This document shows, piece by piece, positions 23,410 to 34,043 of a stretch of 64,000 bases of DNA (its first letter is position 1; each line of letters starts with the position of its first letter). Under the pieces are notes generated by a model, which made no database searches, was not told where the DNA came from, and worked only from the letters and a program-made list of their open reading frames with translations. The DNA lies in the NCBI GenBank assembly GCA_036365145.1, contig JAEOAD010001365.1, positions 2,315,001-2,379,000 of the forward strand, read 5' to 3'. Source of the stretch: Orientallactaga sibirica. Its lineage: Eukaryota; Chordata; Mammalia; Rodentia; Dipodidae. The translations under genes were made by a program, and so were the position numbers.

Positions 23410-23900
23410 GGGCAGGATTAGACCCGGTGGCTCCGGAAACGCGCGGGGCGGGGCCGCGGCGTCCTGTGCCCGCGGGAGGAGGCGGGGTGGGGCGGCGGGC
23501 TCTAGGACCGCGCGGACAGCGTGGCGGCAGCGGCCTGAGTCACCGGCCCCGCCCGAGCCGGACGCCGCGGGAGGCCGCAGGCTGCTGCCCGCCGAGCCGG
23601 ACGCCGAGCCGGACGCCGAGGTGAGTGCGGGCCCGGGCGCCCCTAAGCCCGAGGTCCTCCGGGCCCGGGTCTCCGCGTGGAAACCTAAGCCCTGGGGTCT
23701 GGGAGCCTCGTGTGGGGCGCCCGCAGCCCCGACCCGGGGCCCTGTCCACAGTGGCGGAGGGGAACCCCGTTATCTGGGACCCCGACCGCGGGCGGACCCG
23801 AGCCCTGACCCCGCAGTGACCGCTTGGCCCTGTGGTCGGGGCTCCATCAGGGACTTCCGGAAGCCAGCCCTGGGGTCCCCAGGCTGTCTGTACCCGCCCT
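23410..23900 (+). promoter_or_regulatory. CAPNS1: CpG island promoter and non-coding exon 1 of CAPNS1
   Basis: A very GC- and CpG-rich block follows SINE-rich sequence abruptly. It holds several GC boxes (GGGGCGG/GGCGGGG types near 23445-23500) and no TATA box. The first exon ends CCGAG before GTGAGTGCG at 23621, a strong donor that would splice to the acceptor at 25034. The end of the exon has three copies of the 12-mer GAGCCGGACGCC (23555, 23594, 23606). The TSS cannot be fixed from sequence; near 23480-23520 is likely. Confidence 0.8.
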
Positions 23901-26900
23901 CACCCCTGAACTCTAACTCCCAAAGCCCAGACACGCCTGCCTTTCCAGACCTACGTTTCTTTATTTTACTATTGTTATTTATTTTTTTGTTTTCTTCTGG
24001 TGGTAGGGTCTCAGTCTAGCCCAGGCTGATCCGGAATTCACTATGTAGTCTCAGGGTGGCCTCGAACTCACAGCAATTCTCCTACCACTGCCTCCCAAGT
24101 GCTGGGATTAAAGGAGTGCGCCTCCACGCCCTGCTACTTTTCTTTATTTTTATTTTTATCAGGTGGTAGGGTCTCACCCTAGCCCAGCCTGGCCTGGAAT
24201 TTACTATGTAGTCTTAGGGTGGCCTTGAACTCACGGTGATCCTCCTGCCTCTGCCTCCGAGTGCTGGGATTAAAGGCGTGAGCCACCACGCCCGGGTTAA
24301 TTTTCTTTTCTTTTTTAAAAATAATTTTTTTCTTTTTTTTTTTTTTTTTTTGGTTTTTCGAGGTAGGGTCTCACTCTGGTCCAGGCTGACCTGGAATTAA
24401 CTATGTAGTCTCAGGGTGGCCTTGAACTCTAGGCGATCCTCCTACCTCTGCCTCCCGAGTGCTGGGATTAAAGGCGTGCGCCACCACGCCCGGCTAAAAA
24501 TAATTTATTTTATTTATTAGAGAGAGTGAGTGAGAGAAGGAGAGGGAGAGAAAGGGCACATGAGGGCCTTCAGTCACTGCACATTACCACCAGAGGCATG
24601 CACCGCCTTGTGCATCTGGTTTATATGGGTACTTGGGAATGAACCTGGGTCCTTAGGCTTTGCAGGCAAATGCCTTAATCGTTAAGCCATCTCTCCAGCC
24701 CATTAATTTTCTTTTTGTGGTGAGACGGGATCTCGAGTAGCCCAGGCCTCGAACTGAGCGCCTCCAGCCTCCACCTCCCAAGTGCAGGGATTACAGCCGT
24801 GCGCCACGCCCAGCGGCTCCCAGCTCCTCTGGGACCCACGCACGCCCTCGGTGCAGGGCCTGGCGGGCCCCGTCCACACCCAAGGGCTTCACCACGGGCC
24901 CTTGCTCCACCCCACCCACCCGGGGATCACTGGTCGTCGGATCCGTGCCCAGACCCCCGGGCACCAGCTGCCGGAAGTGCAGATTTTTGCGCGAGGAGCC
25001 TGGTAGCCACCTGCTCCCTTTTCTCTCCCTGCAGAGCCTGAGTCGCAGCCATGTTCCTGGTTAACTCGTTCCTGAAGGGCGGCGGCGGCGGAGGAGGCGG
25101 GGGTCTGGGAGGGGGCCTGGGGAATGTGCTCGGAGGTCTGATCAGCGGAGCCGGGGGCGGCGGAGGCGGCGGCGGCGGCGGCGGGATGATGGGAGGCGGA
25201 GGAGGAGGCGGAGGAACGGCCATGCGCATCCTGGGCGGAGTCATCAGCGCCATCAGGCAAGGCGGGGCCCGGGGGCGGGGCCAACGTGGTGAGGGGATGC
25301 ACCTGGGAGACTGGTCCTTAGTCTTGACCTGGGTGTAGCCTGCCCATGAGGGTCAGTAGGTAGGGTGCAGGCTTCGAGGAGACCCTTCTGGATTTGTGGG
25401 ATGTGGGGTCTATCGGGACGGGGTGCAGCCGTCGTTGAAGAGGAGGACCCAGTGAGTCTGGCGCTTTAGAGTGTAGGTGGGGTCTACTGTTTTTAGGCAA
25501 GTTCATGAGGAGGTGGGCCCAGGAGAGGCCAAGGCCTAATAGGATAGAGAAAGTGGCCCAGAAAGGGGTGGGTGGGATCAGGAACTGGCAGGCTTAATGG
25601 AAAAAGATCTTGCTGGGGGTAGAACAGGTTATCTGTTGGTACCTAGTTAGTCCTGGTCACTAAACAGTGATCCCTTGGATGGGTGGGGACTCATAAGAGT
25701 TCGGGGTAGGATGCTGGGGAGACATTCTGGAAGGGAAGCCGTAAAGCCGGGAGTGGTGGCGCAGGCCTTTAATCCCATGAGTTCGAGGCCACACTGAGAC
25801 TACACAGTGAGTTCCAGGACAGCCAGGTCTAGAGTGAAACTCTACCTCAAAGAACCAAAAAAAGAAAAGGAAAGGAAAGGAAAAAAAGAAGGGAAGCAAC
25901 AGAGTAGGGTCTTGGACAGTTGAGGCCTGGGGAGGATAAAGGCCCAGGAAAGCTGGGACACAGCCCTTAGGAAGTAAGTTCTTGAGGGGGCGGAGTCTGG
26001 GTAGGATTTCAGGATGCTGATTGGGGCTCAGAAGATTCTGACATATGCCATTGGGTGGATGTGCGAGGGGCAGGTGTGGGTTCTTCCGTGGGGGTGGGGG
26101 TGGGGCGTTGGCTAGGTTGGCCTGATGGAGGCAAAGGAAAGCCTGGACCGAAGCAGTTTGGATTGGGACAGGTGAGTAACAGGGACAGGATGAAGGGTTG
26201 AGGGACCACTGAGGATGGTGCAGGCAGGGTGGAATTTGAGGGGTTGGGGCTGTCCGTTGGCGGCTCTGCGCTCGGCTGGACTCTTAACTCCTCCTCTCTT
26301 CCCAGCGAGGCGGCTGCGCAGTACAACCCGGAGCCCCCGGTAAGCCTCCTGCCTCTTCCCTCTGGAGGGAGGGTTGTTCCCGACATCGTCCCAATTCTTA
26401 TCGAGAAGGCTCCCCTCCCCTTTGTAGTAAATACCTCTGCCAGGAAGACCCTCTTTTCTAAAGTCCCCAAACTTGGTCCTGGGTCTCAGCTGTGGCGCCC
26501 ACCACCCTGACTTCGTGCTTATAACCATCACGCTGCCCCAGCCCACTCCGACTCTGCGTGGGTGTGGGGAGCGAGGCGTGCTTGCAGCCTCCCGCGTGCT
26601 CTGAGACCTCCTCCCTCTACAGCCCCCGCGGTCCCATTACTCCAACATTGAGGCCAACGAGAGTGAGGAGGTCAGGCAGTTCCGGAGACTCTTTGCCCAG
26701 CTGGCTGGAGATGTAAGTGACCTGGGGCCCCTGGGCCTGTCCTGACCCTTTCATGCCTTTCCTTGCTTGCTGGCACAGGACAACCATTGGGAAGATTCCC
26801 ATTCTCTTTCATGACAAATCTAGACAGCAACGTCTCCCCGAACTTGTTAACTTTCTGCCCTGTTGTGTCTGCAGGACATGGAGGTCAGTGCCACGGAACT

Positions 26901-29275
26901 CATGAACATTCTCAATAAGGTCGTGACTCGACGTGAGTGACTAGGGTCAATGCGTGGGGAAGGTGTAGAGGCATGAGGGCTGGGGTGGCTGTGAACTCTG
27001 ACCTCTGACCTTCACCTTGTCCCGCTCAGATCCTGACCTAAAAACTGATGGTTTTGGTATTGACACGTGCCGCAGCATGGTTGCCGTGATGGATGTATCC
27101 TTTTGGGGACAGTCTTGGGAGGCTGTAAGTAAGAGTGTGTTTGTGACAGCCAGCGTGTAGTGAGGACACACCCACCTTGAGATATGTGAGAATAAGTAAT
27201 ATTAGCCAATGTTAGCTGTAACGGTGACACTTAGGTTAATGGACTGAACCTTCACAGTTAGGGTGCCAGATAGGCACAGATTTAAATAAATATATATGGG
27301 CCTGGAGGAATGACTTAGCAGTTAAGGCGTTTGCCTGCAAAGCCAAAGGACCCAGGTTTGATTCCCCAGGTCCCATTTTAGCCAGATGCACAAGGGGGCG
27401 CATGTGTCTGGAGTTTGTTTGCAGTGGCTAGAGGCCCTGGCACCCCATTCTCTCTCTCTCTCAAGTAAATAAATAAATAAATAAATAAATAAGTACTTTA
27501 AAAAAGAATAGATAAATAGAAAGAGAGGGAGACAGAGAATGGGCGTGCCAGGAGCCTCTCAGCCTCTGCGAACAAACTCCAGATTCATGCGCCCTCTTGT
27601 GGGCAAGTGCAGCATTGCGCCCTTGCGTCATTTTGCATCTGGCTAAACGTGGGACTTGGAGATTGGAACCTGCGTTCTTAGGTTTGGCAGACAGGCGCCT
27701 TAACCACTAAACCATCTCTCCAGCCCTTAAAAAATACTTTTATTTATTTTTTGTTTTTGTTTTTGAGGTAGGATTGTGCTCTAGCCCAGGCTAACCTGGA
27801 ATTCACTCTGTACTCTCAGGTTGACCTTGAACTCGGTGATCCTCCTACCTCTGCCTCGGAAGAGCTGGGATTAAAGGCATGTGCCACCATGCCTGGCTTG
27901 ACTTACTTATTTATTTATTTGCAAGCGGAGAGAGACAGAACGGGTGCACAGGGCCTCTAAACACTGAACTCTAAGAAAATGAACTCCATGTGCATGCACC
28001 ACTTTGTGCATCTGGCTTTTTGTGAGACTACATAGTGAATTCCAGGTCAGCCTGAGCTAGAGTGAGGCCCTATCTGGAAAAACCAAAAAAAAAAAAAAAA
28101 AAAGTCTAAATGCATGGAACATACACAAGAAGACAGGTGTGTTTGCATATGGGGTACTTAAGCTGATTATGAGTTCAAGGACAATTAGCAATATGAATAT
28201 GCACAGAGCAATATGAATATATGTCATCACAGAGGGTAAAGCAGTCCTCAATTTCCCTGTGTGTAAAATGGGACAAGTAGTCACAGTGACACTGAACTGG
28301 AGCCACATGGAAGAAAAAAGGGGGGGAGGTGACCTAGTAAAGTCATTAGATGATAGCTTAGGTGACTTTTCAGCTTTGAATCTGGGCGGTTTATTTATTT
28401 ATTTATTTTTTGGTTTTTTGAGGTAGGGTTTCACTCTAGTCTAGGCTGACCTGGAATTCACTATGTAGTCTCAGGGTGGCCTTTGTCTCACAGCGATCCT
28501 CCTACCTCTGCCTCTTGAGTGCTGGGGTTAAAGGTGTGCACCACCACCACGCCTGGCAGCTTTTTAAAAATTTTACTTTGAGAAAGGGTCTTCCTATATT
28601 GCCAGGGATAATCTTGTACTGGTGACAATTCTCTTTTTTTTGTTTGTTTTTCAAGGTAGGGTCTCACTCTAGCTCAGGCTGACCTGGAATTCACTATATA
28701 GTCTCAGGTTGGTCTCGAACTCTCGGCGATCCTCCTACCTCTGCCTCCCGAGTGCTGGGATTAAAGGTGTGCGCCACCACGCCCGGCTGACAATTCTCTT
28801 TTATATTTTATTTACTTACTTTATTTGAAAGAGAGAGAATATGTGCACCAGGGCCTCCAGGCACTACAAATGAATTCCAGACACACGTGCCACCTTATGC
28901 ATCTGGGAAATTGAACTTGTGTCCTTCGGCTTTGCAGATAAGTGCCTTAACTGCTAAGCCATCCCTCCAGTCCTAATTAATCATTTTAAGGTAGTGTACA
29001 AAATAATGGGTTTCAAAAGCTAGGCGTGGTGACACAGACCTTTGATCCCAGCACTTGGGAGGCAGAGTAGGAGGATTGCTGTGAGTTCGAGGCCACACTG
29101 AGATTACATAGTGAATTCTAGGTCAGCCTGACTAGAGCAAGACCCTACTTCAAAAAACTAAAACATTTAATTCCAGCACTCGGGAGGCAGAGGTAGGAGG
29201 ATCGCCAAGAGTTCGAGGCCACCCTGAGACTACATAGTTAATTCCAGGTCAGCCTGGGCCAGAGTGAGACCCTAC

Positions 29276-29311
<36 letters not shown>

Positions 29312-32300
29312 TAAAAACAGCATAATAGGTTTCATGATAGCATTATCATACATGTATGTCACGGTATTTTGTCACGTTATTCTTAACAATTCCCCCTCAG
29401 AGTGACACCACAGGCAAGCTGGGCTTTGAGGAATTCAAATACCTGTGGAACAACATCAAAAAGTGGCAGGTACATGGAGCCTCTGGACCTCCTCCATCCA
29501 GACCTTCAAGCCAGGGAGACACCATGGCCCGTGATGCCTGTTCGAACCCTGTCCTCTCTGTCCCTACAGGCTATCTACAAACAGTTTGACTTTGACCGGT
29601 CAGGGACCATCTGCAGTACTGAACTCCCAGGGGCCTTTGAGGCAGCAGGTGGAGTTGGGAGAGCCATGATGGGCAAGGGGTGGGCTGGGTGAAGCTGCCA
29701 GCACTGCGCTGGCCTGAATGGTTGGACTTGGAGGGACCTAGCCCCGGTGGCCCTACACTGAGCAACTGGACCATTCTCAGGGTTCCACCTCAATGAACAT
29801 CTTTACAACATGATCATCCGGCGCTACTCAGATGAGGGAGGGAACATGGACTTTGACAACTTCATCAGCTGCCTGGTCCGCCTGGACGCCATGTTCCGTG
29901 AGTGACTCTCCAGCTGTCTTCCCTAGTGGGATTTGTTCAGATTCCATTGGCCAAGGTCTTCTCCAAGCGTGAACAGTGCTCGGGGCACATGTCACAAACT
30001 GCCCCGGTCCTGTCCTCAGGCAGTACACAGTCCACTGGAGCTTGTTCCCTAACAAGCCACCAGGTAGTGACAGCTGAGACTGGCAAGGGCACGATGAAGG
30101 AGCTTAGGGAGGGTGATCAGGGATGTAAGGGGAAGCCTAAGGGGCTGTTCAGTCAGCTTAGCCCAGGGCATCAGGGAGGGCTCCCTGTAGGAGGGCACGT
30201 AAGAGCTGACTCATGAGGATGAGAAAACCTGCAAGGAAGCAGGGAAGAGTGCTCTAGAAAGGAAAGAAGATGGTGCTTTTGGTTGGACATTTATTTCAAA
30301 AGATGCAGAAGAGTGAGGTGATGAGGAGGCATAGGACCGAGTATCAGCAAGGACTGGGTCATAAGAGCTTGTTAAATGCTGGAGGATAAACACCTGAGCC
30401 CAAGGTCTTACATGCCAAGCTGTGCTCTGCTGCTCAACTGCACCCCATACCCCAGAACCCAGAAGTACTTTGACCATCTTTTTGTTTGTTTTTGATTTTT
30501 TTGAGGTAGGGTCTCTGGCATTCATTCTGTAGTCCCAATCTGGCCTTGAACTCGTATTGGGATTAAAGGATTATCTTAATGTTATCTTAAATGTTTTTAT
30601 TTATTTGCAAGGTGGGAAGGAAGAAGAGAGATTGGGGATACCAACTGCTACAAATGAACTTGACACATGCATCACTCTGTGCATCTGGCTGTACATGGGG
30701 ACTGGGGACTAGAACCCAGACTGTCAGGCTTTGCAAGCAAGTGCCTTAACCACTGAACCATCTCTCCAGCCCACTTTTTCTTTTCTTTCTTTCCTTTTCT
30801 TTTCTTTTTCTTTCTTTTTTTTTTTTTTTTTGGTAGGGTCTCACTGTGGCCCCAAGCTGGCCTGGAATTCACTATGTATTCTTAGTCTGTCCTTGAACTC
30901 ACATACGTCTGCCTCATTTTTTTTTTTTTTTCCTTTAAAAAAAAATAGAATTGGAGCACCAGGACCTCAGTTACTGCAATCACGCTCCAGGCGCTTATGC
31001 CAACTAGTGGGCACTTGTGACCTTGCACTTGCCTCGCCTTTGTGTGTCTGGCTTACATGGGATCTAGAGAGTAGAACATGGATCCTTACGCTTCACAGGC
31101 AAGCGTTTTAACCGCTAAACCATCTCTTGAGCCCTTTTTTTGATTTTCAAGGTAGGATCTCGCACTTTTCCAGGCTGACATGGAATTCACTATGTAGTCT
31201 CACTCACAGTGATCCTCCTACCTCTGCCTCCCGAGTGCTGGAGTGCTGAGATTACAGGTGTGGGCCACCACGCCTGGCTGCTGCTGCTCTTTTTTTTAAC
31301 CGGGGTAGGGTTTCACTCTAGCTCAGGCTGACCTGAAGGAAAAAAGGAGTGTGATGGCTGGAGCAAGGGGCAGGAGGACCTCAGCTCTTAATTGCCTTCT
31401 TTTTTTGTTTATTTGGTTTTTTTCCAAGTAGGGTCTCATTCTAGCTTAGGTTGACCTGGAATTCACTATGCAGTCTAGGCTGTCCTCGAACTCACAGCGA
31501 TCCTCCTACCACTGCCTCCTGAGTGTTGGGACTAAAGGCGTGCACCACCATGCTGGCTTTCCTAAGGGAGCCCTCCCTGATGCCCTGTTCAAGGTCATCC
31601 TCTGCTTCATAGCCAGGGGGAAGACAGCCTGAGTACATGCGATCTTGTCATATGCCTGTTCACAGCACTTGGGATGCATGAGGCAGGAAGATCAGGAGTT
31701 CATGGCCAGTTTCAGCTATATATATAGTGGGTTCAAAGGCCAACTTGGGCTACATGAGAACTTGTCTAATTAAAAAAAAATACTTTATTTTTATTTACTT
31801 ATTAGAGAGAAAGACAATGGGCACGTCAGTGCCTCTAGCCAGTGCAAATGAACTCGACACATGCACCACTATGTGCACCTGGCTTATGGGGTACTGGGGA
31901 ATTGAACCTGGTCCTTAAGCTTTGCAGGCAAGCACCTTAACTGCTAAGCCATCTCTCCAGCCTTATTGATATTTTCCTTTTGCAACAGGATCTCAAGTAG
32001 CCCAGTCTGGCCTCAAACTTACTATGTAGAATGGCCTTAAGCTCCCAAGTGCTCAGTTTACAGGCGTGGACCACCACGCCTGGCTGGGAAATTCTTTACC
32101 CAGTGCTTGACAGAGGGGTCACTCAGTGAAGTGATATGGTCACCATTGTGTGTTTGTGCAATATGCCAAAGCCACTTGCCACCCCCTCCCCCAACCACCT
32201 TTCCTTTTTCCTCCAGGGGCCTTCAAATCTCTTGACAAAGATGGCACTGGGCAAATCCAGGTGAACATCCAGGAGGTAAGCACCCCTATCCAGGGGTAGG

Positions 32301-32893
32301 GGTACTCAGCTGGAACCCTCCCCATCCTAGCAGCCCCTGGCTGAGGCATCTGGTACTCTGGTTCCTTGCTCCTGATGTGTGCCCTTCTCTCTGCAGTGGC
32401 TGCAGCTGACTATGTATTCATGAACCTGACCCTCAGACCTGACCTCTCACCGCCTCACCATGGAGGCACCTTGGACCTTGATCCTGTCTGCGGTCGCATC
32501 TTCATGGTCCCGTCCTGCTAGCCACAGACCTTTCCTTGTCACAGCCCTCACACTTGGCTTCCCAATCAGCAGCCAGGGCCCAACATGCCCCAGCTTGCCA
32601 TACCCTGAGTTACCCCTGGCTCTGAGACATGCTAATGTGCTCTGCCTGAAGGTCACCCCACCCACATCACACCCTCTCCATTACCTCTCTCCTGTTCCTG
32701 TGCCAAGCCCAATACTCAAGGGCCCTTTCTGTTCTAGGCGGATCATTTCCATCTCTGCACACCCTGGCACATGCTCATTCAGTTAACCACCCAGGCAGCC
32801 AAGTAAACTCCAGGCCCCTCGGGCCCACACACCCCAGTGCCTTTGGCTGCACTGTTCCCTGGCCGGGTGGAAATAAACTCACTCCAGCTGCTG
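23460..32893 (+). CDS. CAPNS1: Calpain small regulatory subunit 1, complete spliced gene
   Basis: Encodes the regulatory subunit of cytosolic calpains 1 and 2. Coding exons, all with consensus junctions: 25051-25256, 26306-26339, 26623-26712, 26875-26932, 27030-27094, 29401-29469, 29570-29648, 29781-29897, 32217-32275 and 32397-32423 (stop TGA). The sum is 804 nt, or 267 residues, against 268 in human. Residues 1-70 are the glycine-rich hydrophobic domain V. Residues 97-267 are the penta-EF-hand domain, with loops seen at 151-162 (DSDTTGKLGFEE), 181-192 (DFDRSGTICSTE), 218-228 and 246-257 (DKDGTGQIQVNI). The protein ends WLQLTMYS as in human. The start is the ATG in exon 2, 16 nt after its acceptor; exon 1 is non-coding and leaves through a donor after 23620. 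Oddities are a U12-type intron 27095-29400 and a GC donor at 25257. The identification rests on near-identity with the known family sequence; the outer ends (TSS, cleavage site) are estimates. Confidence 0.97.
23995..24820 (-). repeat. SINEs in CAPNS1 intron 1
   Basis: B1-like 23995-24140, 24160-24295 and 24335-24495, tRNA-type 24500-24700, old B1 24710-24820. All are antisense to the gene. Confidence 0.85.
25051..25256 (+). repeat. CAPNS1: Glycine-codon tract in CAPNS1 exon 2 (domain V)
   Basis: A GGC/GGA/GGG codon run encodes about 38 glycines in 69 residues. It is in two blocks separated by LGGGLGNVLGGLISGAG, and the second block is interrupted by a Met-Met pair (ATGATG at 25186-25191). 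Such tracts vary in length between mammals. Antisense to it is a proline-rich open frame that is only a shadow. Confidence 0.9.
25257..26305 (+). other. CAPNS1: GC-AG intron of CAPNS1
   Basis: Exon 2 ends CATCAG and is followed by GCAAGG, not GT. The next exon opens at 26306 after TTCCCAG. Joining AG to C gives Ser69 followed by EAAAQYNPEPP, exactly the known family reading, so the GC donor must be the site used. The flanking bases (CAG before, AAGG after) fit the strong consensus that GC donors need. One B1-like SINE (25745-25865) lies inside. Confidence 0.85.
27095..29400 (+). other. CAPNS1: U12-type (minor spliceosome) intron of CAPNS1
   Basis: The donor after codon 151 reads GTATCCTTT (27095-27103), the textbook U12 5' splice site. 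The acceptor side has TTCTTAAC at 29380-29387, one base short of the U12 branch consensus TTCCTTAAC. The branch A lies about 14 nt before the AG at 29400, and there is no long polypyrimidine tract. It interrupts the second EF-hand loop right after its first Asp. The intron is filled with SINEs. All other CAPNS1 introns look U2-type. Confidence 0.9.
27297..29305. repeat. SINEs filling the U12 intron of CAPNS1
   Basis: tRNA-type 27297-27490 (+), 27908-28025 (-, partial), 28800-28975 (-). Long type 27510-27725 (-). B1-like 27750-27900 (-), 28024-28100 (+, 3' end), 28410-28560 (-), 28640-28790 (-), 29012-29160 (+), 29165-29305 (+). Confidence 0.85.
29898..32216. repeat. CAPNS1 intron between exons 9 and 10: unique left third, SINE-rich right part
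   Basis: 29898-30489 is unique intron sequence. B1-like (-): 30490-30570, 30830-30915, 31138-31280, 31400-31560, 31985-32085. tRNA-type (-): 30600-30775, 30935-31133, 31780-31960. An old B1 remnant is near 31640-31770. Confidence 0.7.
32872..32877 (+). terminator. CAPNS1: CAPNS1 poly(A) signal
   Basis: AATAAA lies 449 nt after the stop codon, followed by a GT/CT-rich stretch near 32885-32905. The 3' UTR 32424-32893 is SINE-free unique sequence. Confidence 0.85.
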
Positions 32894-33056
32894 CTGCTTA
32901 TGGGTCTGGCCTCCTGATGAGTGCTAAGAAATGGTTTAGGCTCCAGGAAGGGGAGCCTGGGTCTGAGGGAGAGACGTGGTTGAGAGTGGTTTGTGTGCCT
33001 GCCCTGGTGCTGGATCTGCATAGTTCCTGTTGCCTGTTGCTTCCTTTTTCTTTCTT

Positions 33057-33084
<28 letters not shown>

Positions 33085-33087
<3 letters not shown>

Positions 33088-33450
33088 GGTTTTGCGAGGT
33101 AGGGTCTCACTCTGGTCCAGGCTGACCTGGAATTAACTATGTAGTCTCAGGGTGGCCTCGAACTCTCGGCGATCCTCCTACCTCTGCCTCCCGAGTGCTG
33201 GGATTAAAGGCGTGCGCCACCACACCCGGCTTTCCTTTTTCTTTCTTAAAAGCTATTTTATTAACTTATTTGAGAGAGAGAGGAAGAGGCAGAGAGAAAG
33301 AGCGAATGGGTACCACAGGGCCTCCAGCCACTGTAAACAAACAAACATGTGCCCCCTTGTGCATCTGGCTTATGTAGGTCCTGGGGAATCAAACCTGGGT
33401 CTTTAGGCTTCACAGGCAAATGCCTTAACTGCTAAGCCATCTCCCCAGCC
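33085..33450 (-). repeat. SINE pair between CAPNS1 and COX7A1
   Basis: B1-like 33085-33235 with a long T tract before it, and tRNA-type 33245-33450. 33451-34030 is unique intergenic sequence with an antisense ID-like remnant near 33655. Confidence 0.8.
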
Positions 33451-34037
33451 CCCACTTCTTTTTTCTTGTACTGGGCTCCAAGTTGAGCTGTAGCCTGGTT
33501 TTGCTGAGGTCCCACCCAGAACGAGTGGAGGCTCAGGATGCCTGTTGCTGTGTCCAAAGCCTAGGCTGGAGTGAGGTAACAGGGCCAACAGATGCTCTGT
33601 CCTCAGGCCATGTTTGTAGCTCTCTGGGCTTCATTCTGGTTCCCCCTCCACCCTGAAGTTGGAACCCAGGGCCTTGCTTGTGTTAGGCATTCTTGCTACC
33701 CCTTGAGACGTGACCAACCTCACTGGTGGATTCTATGCTAGTGTTCTACCATGAGCTGTATCACCAGTCAGCTTTGGTCTCTGGGCCACCGCTGTCCTCA
33801 CTGGGCTGAGATGGTGACTGTCTTTCCAGAATACAGTGCCTCTGTCCTATTAGGGTTACACTCCAGGTCCCCACGAGGCAGTCCAGGGGTGGCAGCAATG
33901 TCCTAGGCACCACCCTAATCCAGCAGGAGGGACCCAAGGGCCAGGGCAGTGAGGCCTAGAGCAGACTTCCCTGGCTGGTGGGAGGATGGGTCGAAACACA
34001 CAGAGCAGACCTGGGTGAGGTTCTCAAGAAACTAACA

Positions 34038-34043
34038 TTTATT
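34038..34043 (-). terminator. COX7A1: COX7A1 poly(A) signal
   Basis: TTTATT on the plus strand is AATAAA on the gene strand, 33 nt past the stop codon. This gives a very short 3' UTR, as expected for this small gene. Confidence 0.85.

Noticed and set aside
23375..24019. 214-codon frame over CAPNS1 exon 1
   Set aside because: Overlaps the non-coding first exon and its donor, then enters a SINE; it is composition-driven.
24927..25302. Proline- and alanine-rich open frames antisense to CAPNS1 exon 2
   Set aside because: They are shadows of the glycine-codon tract; the sense strand is the known coding exon.
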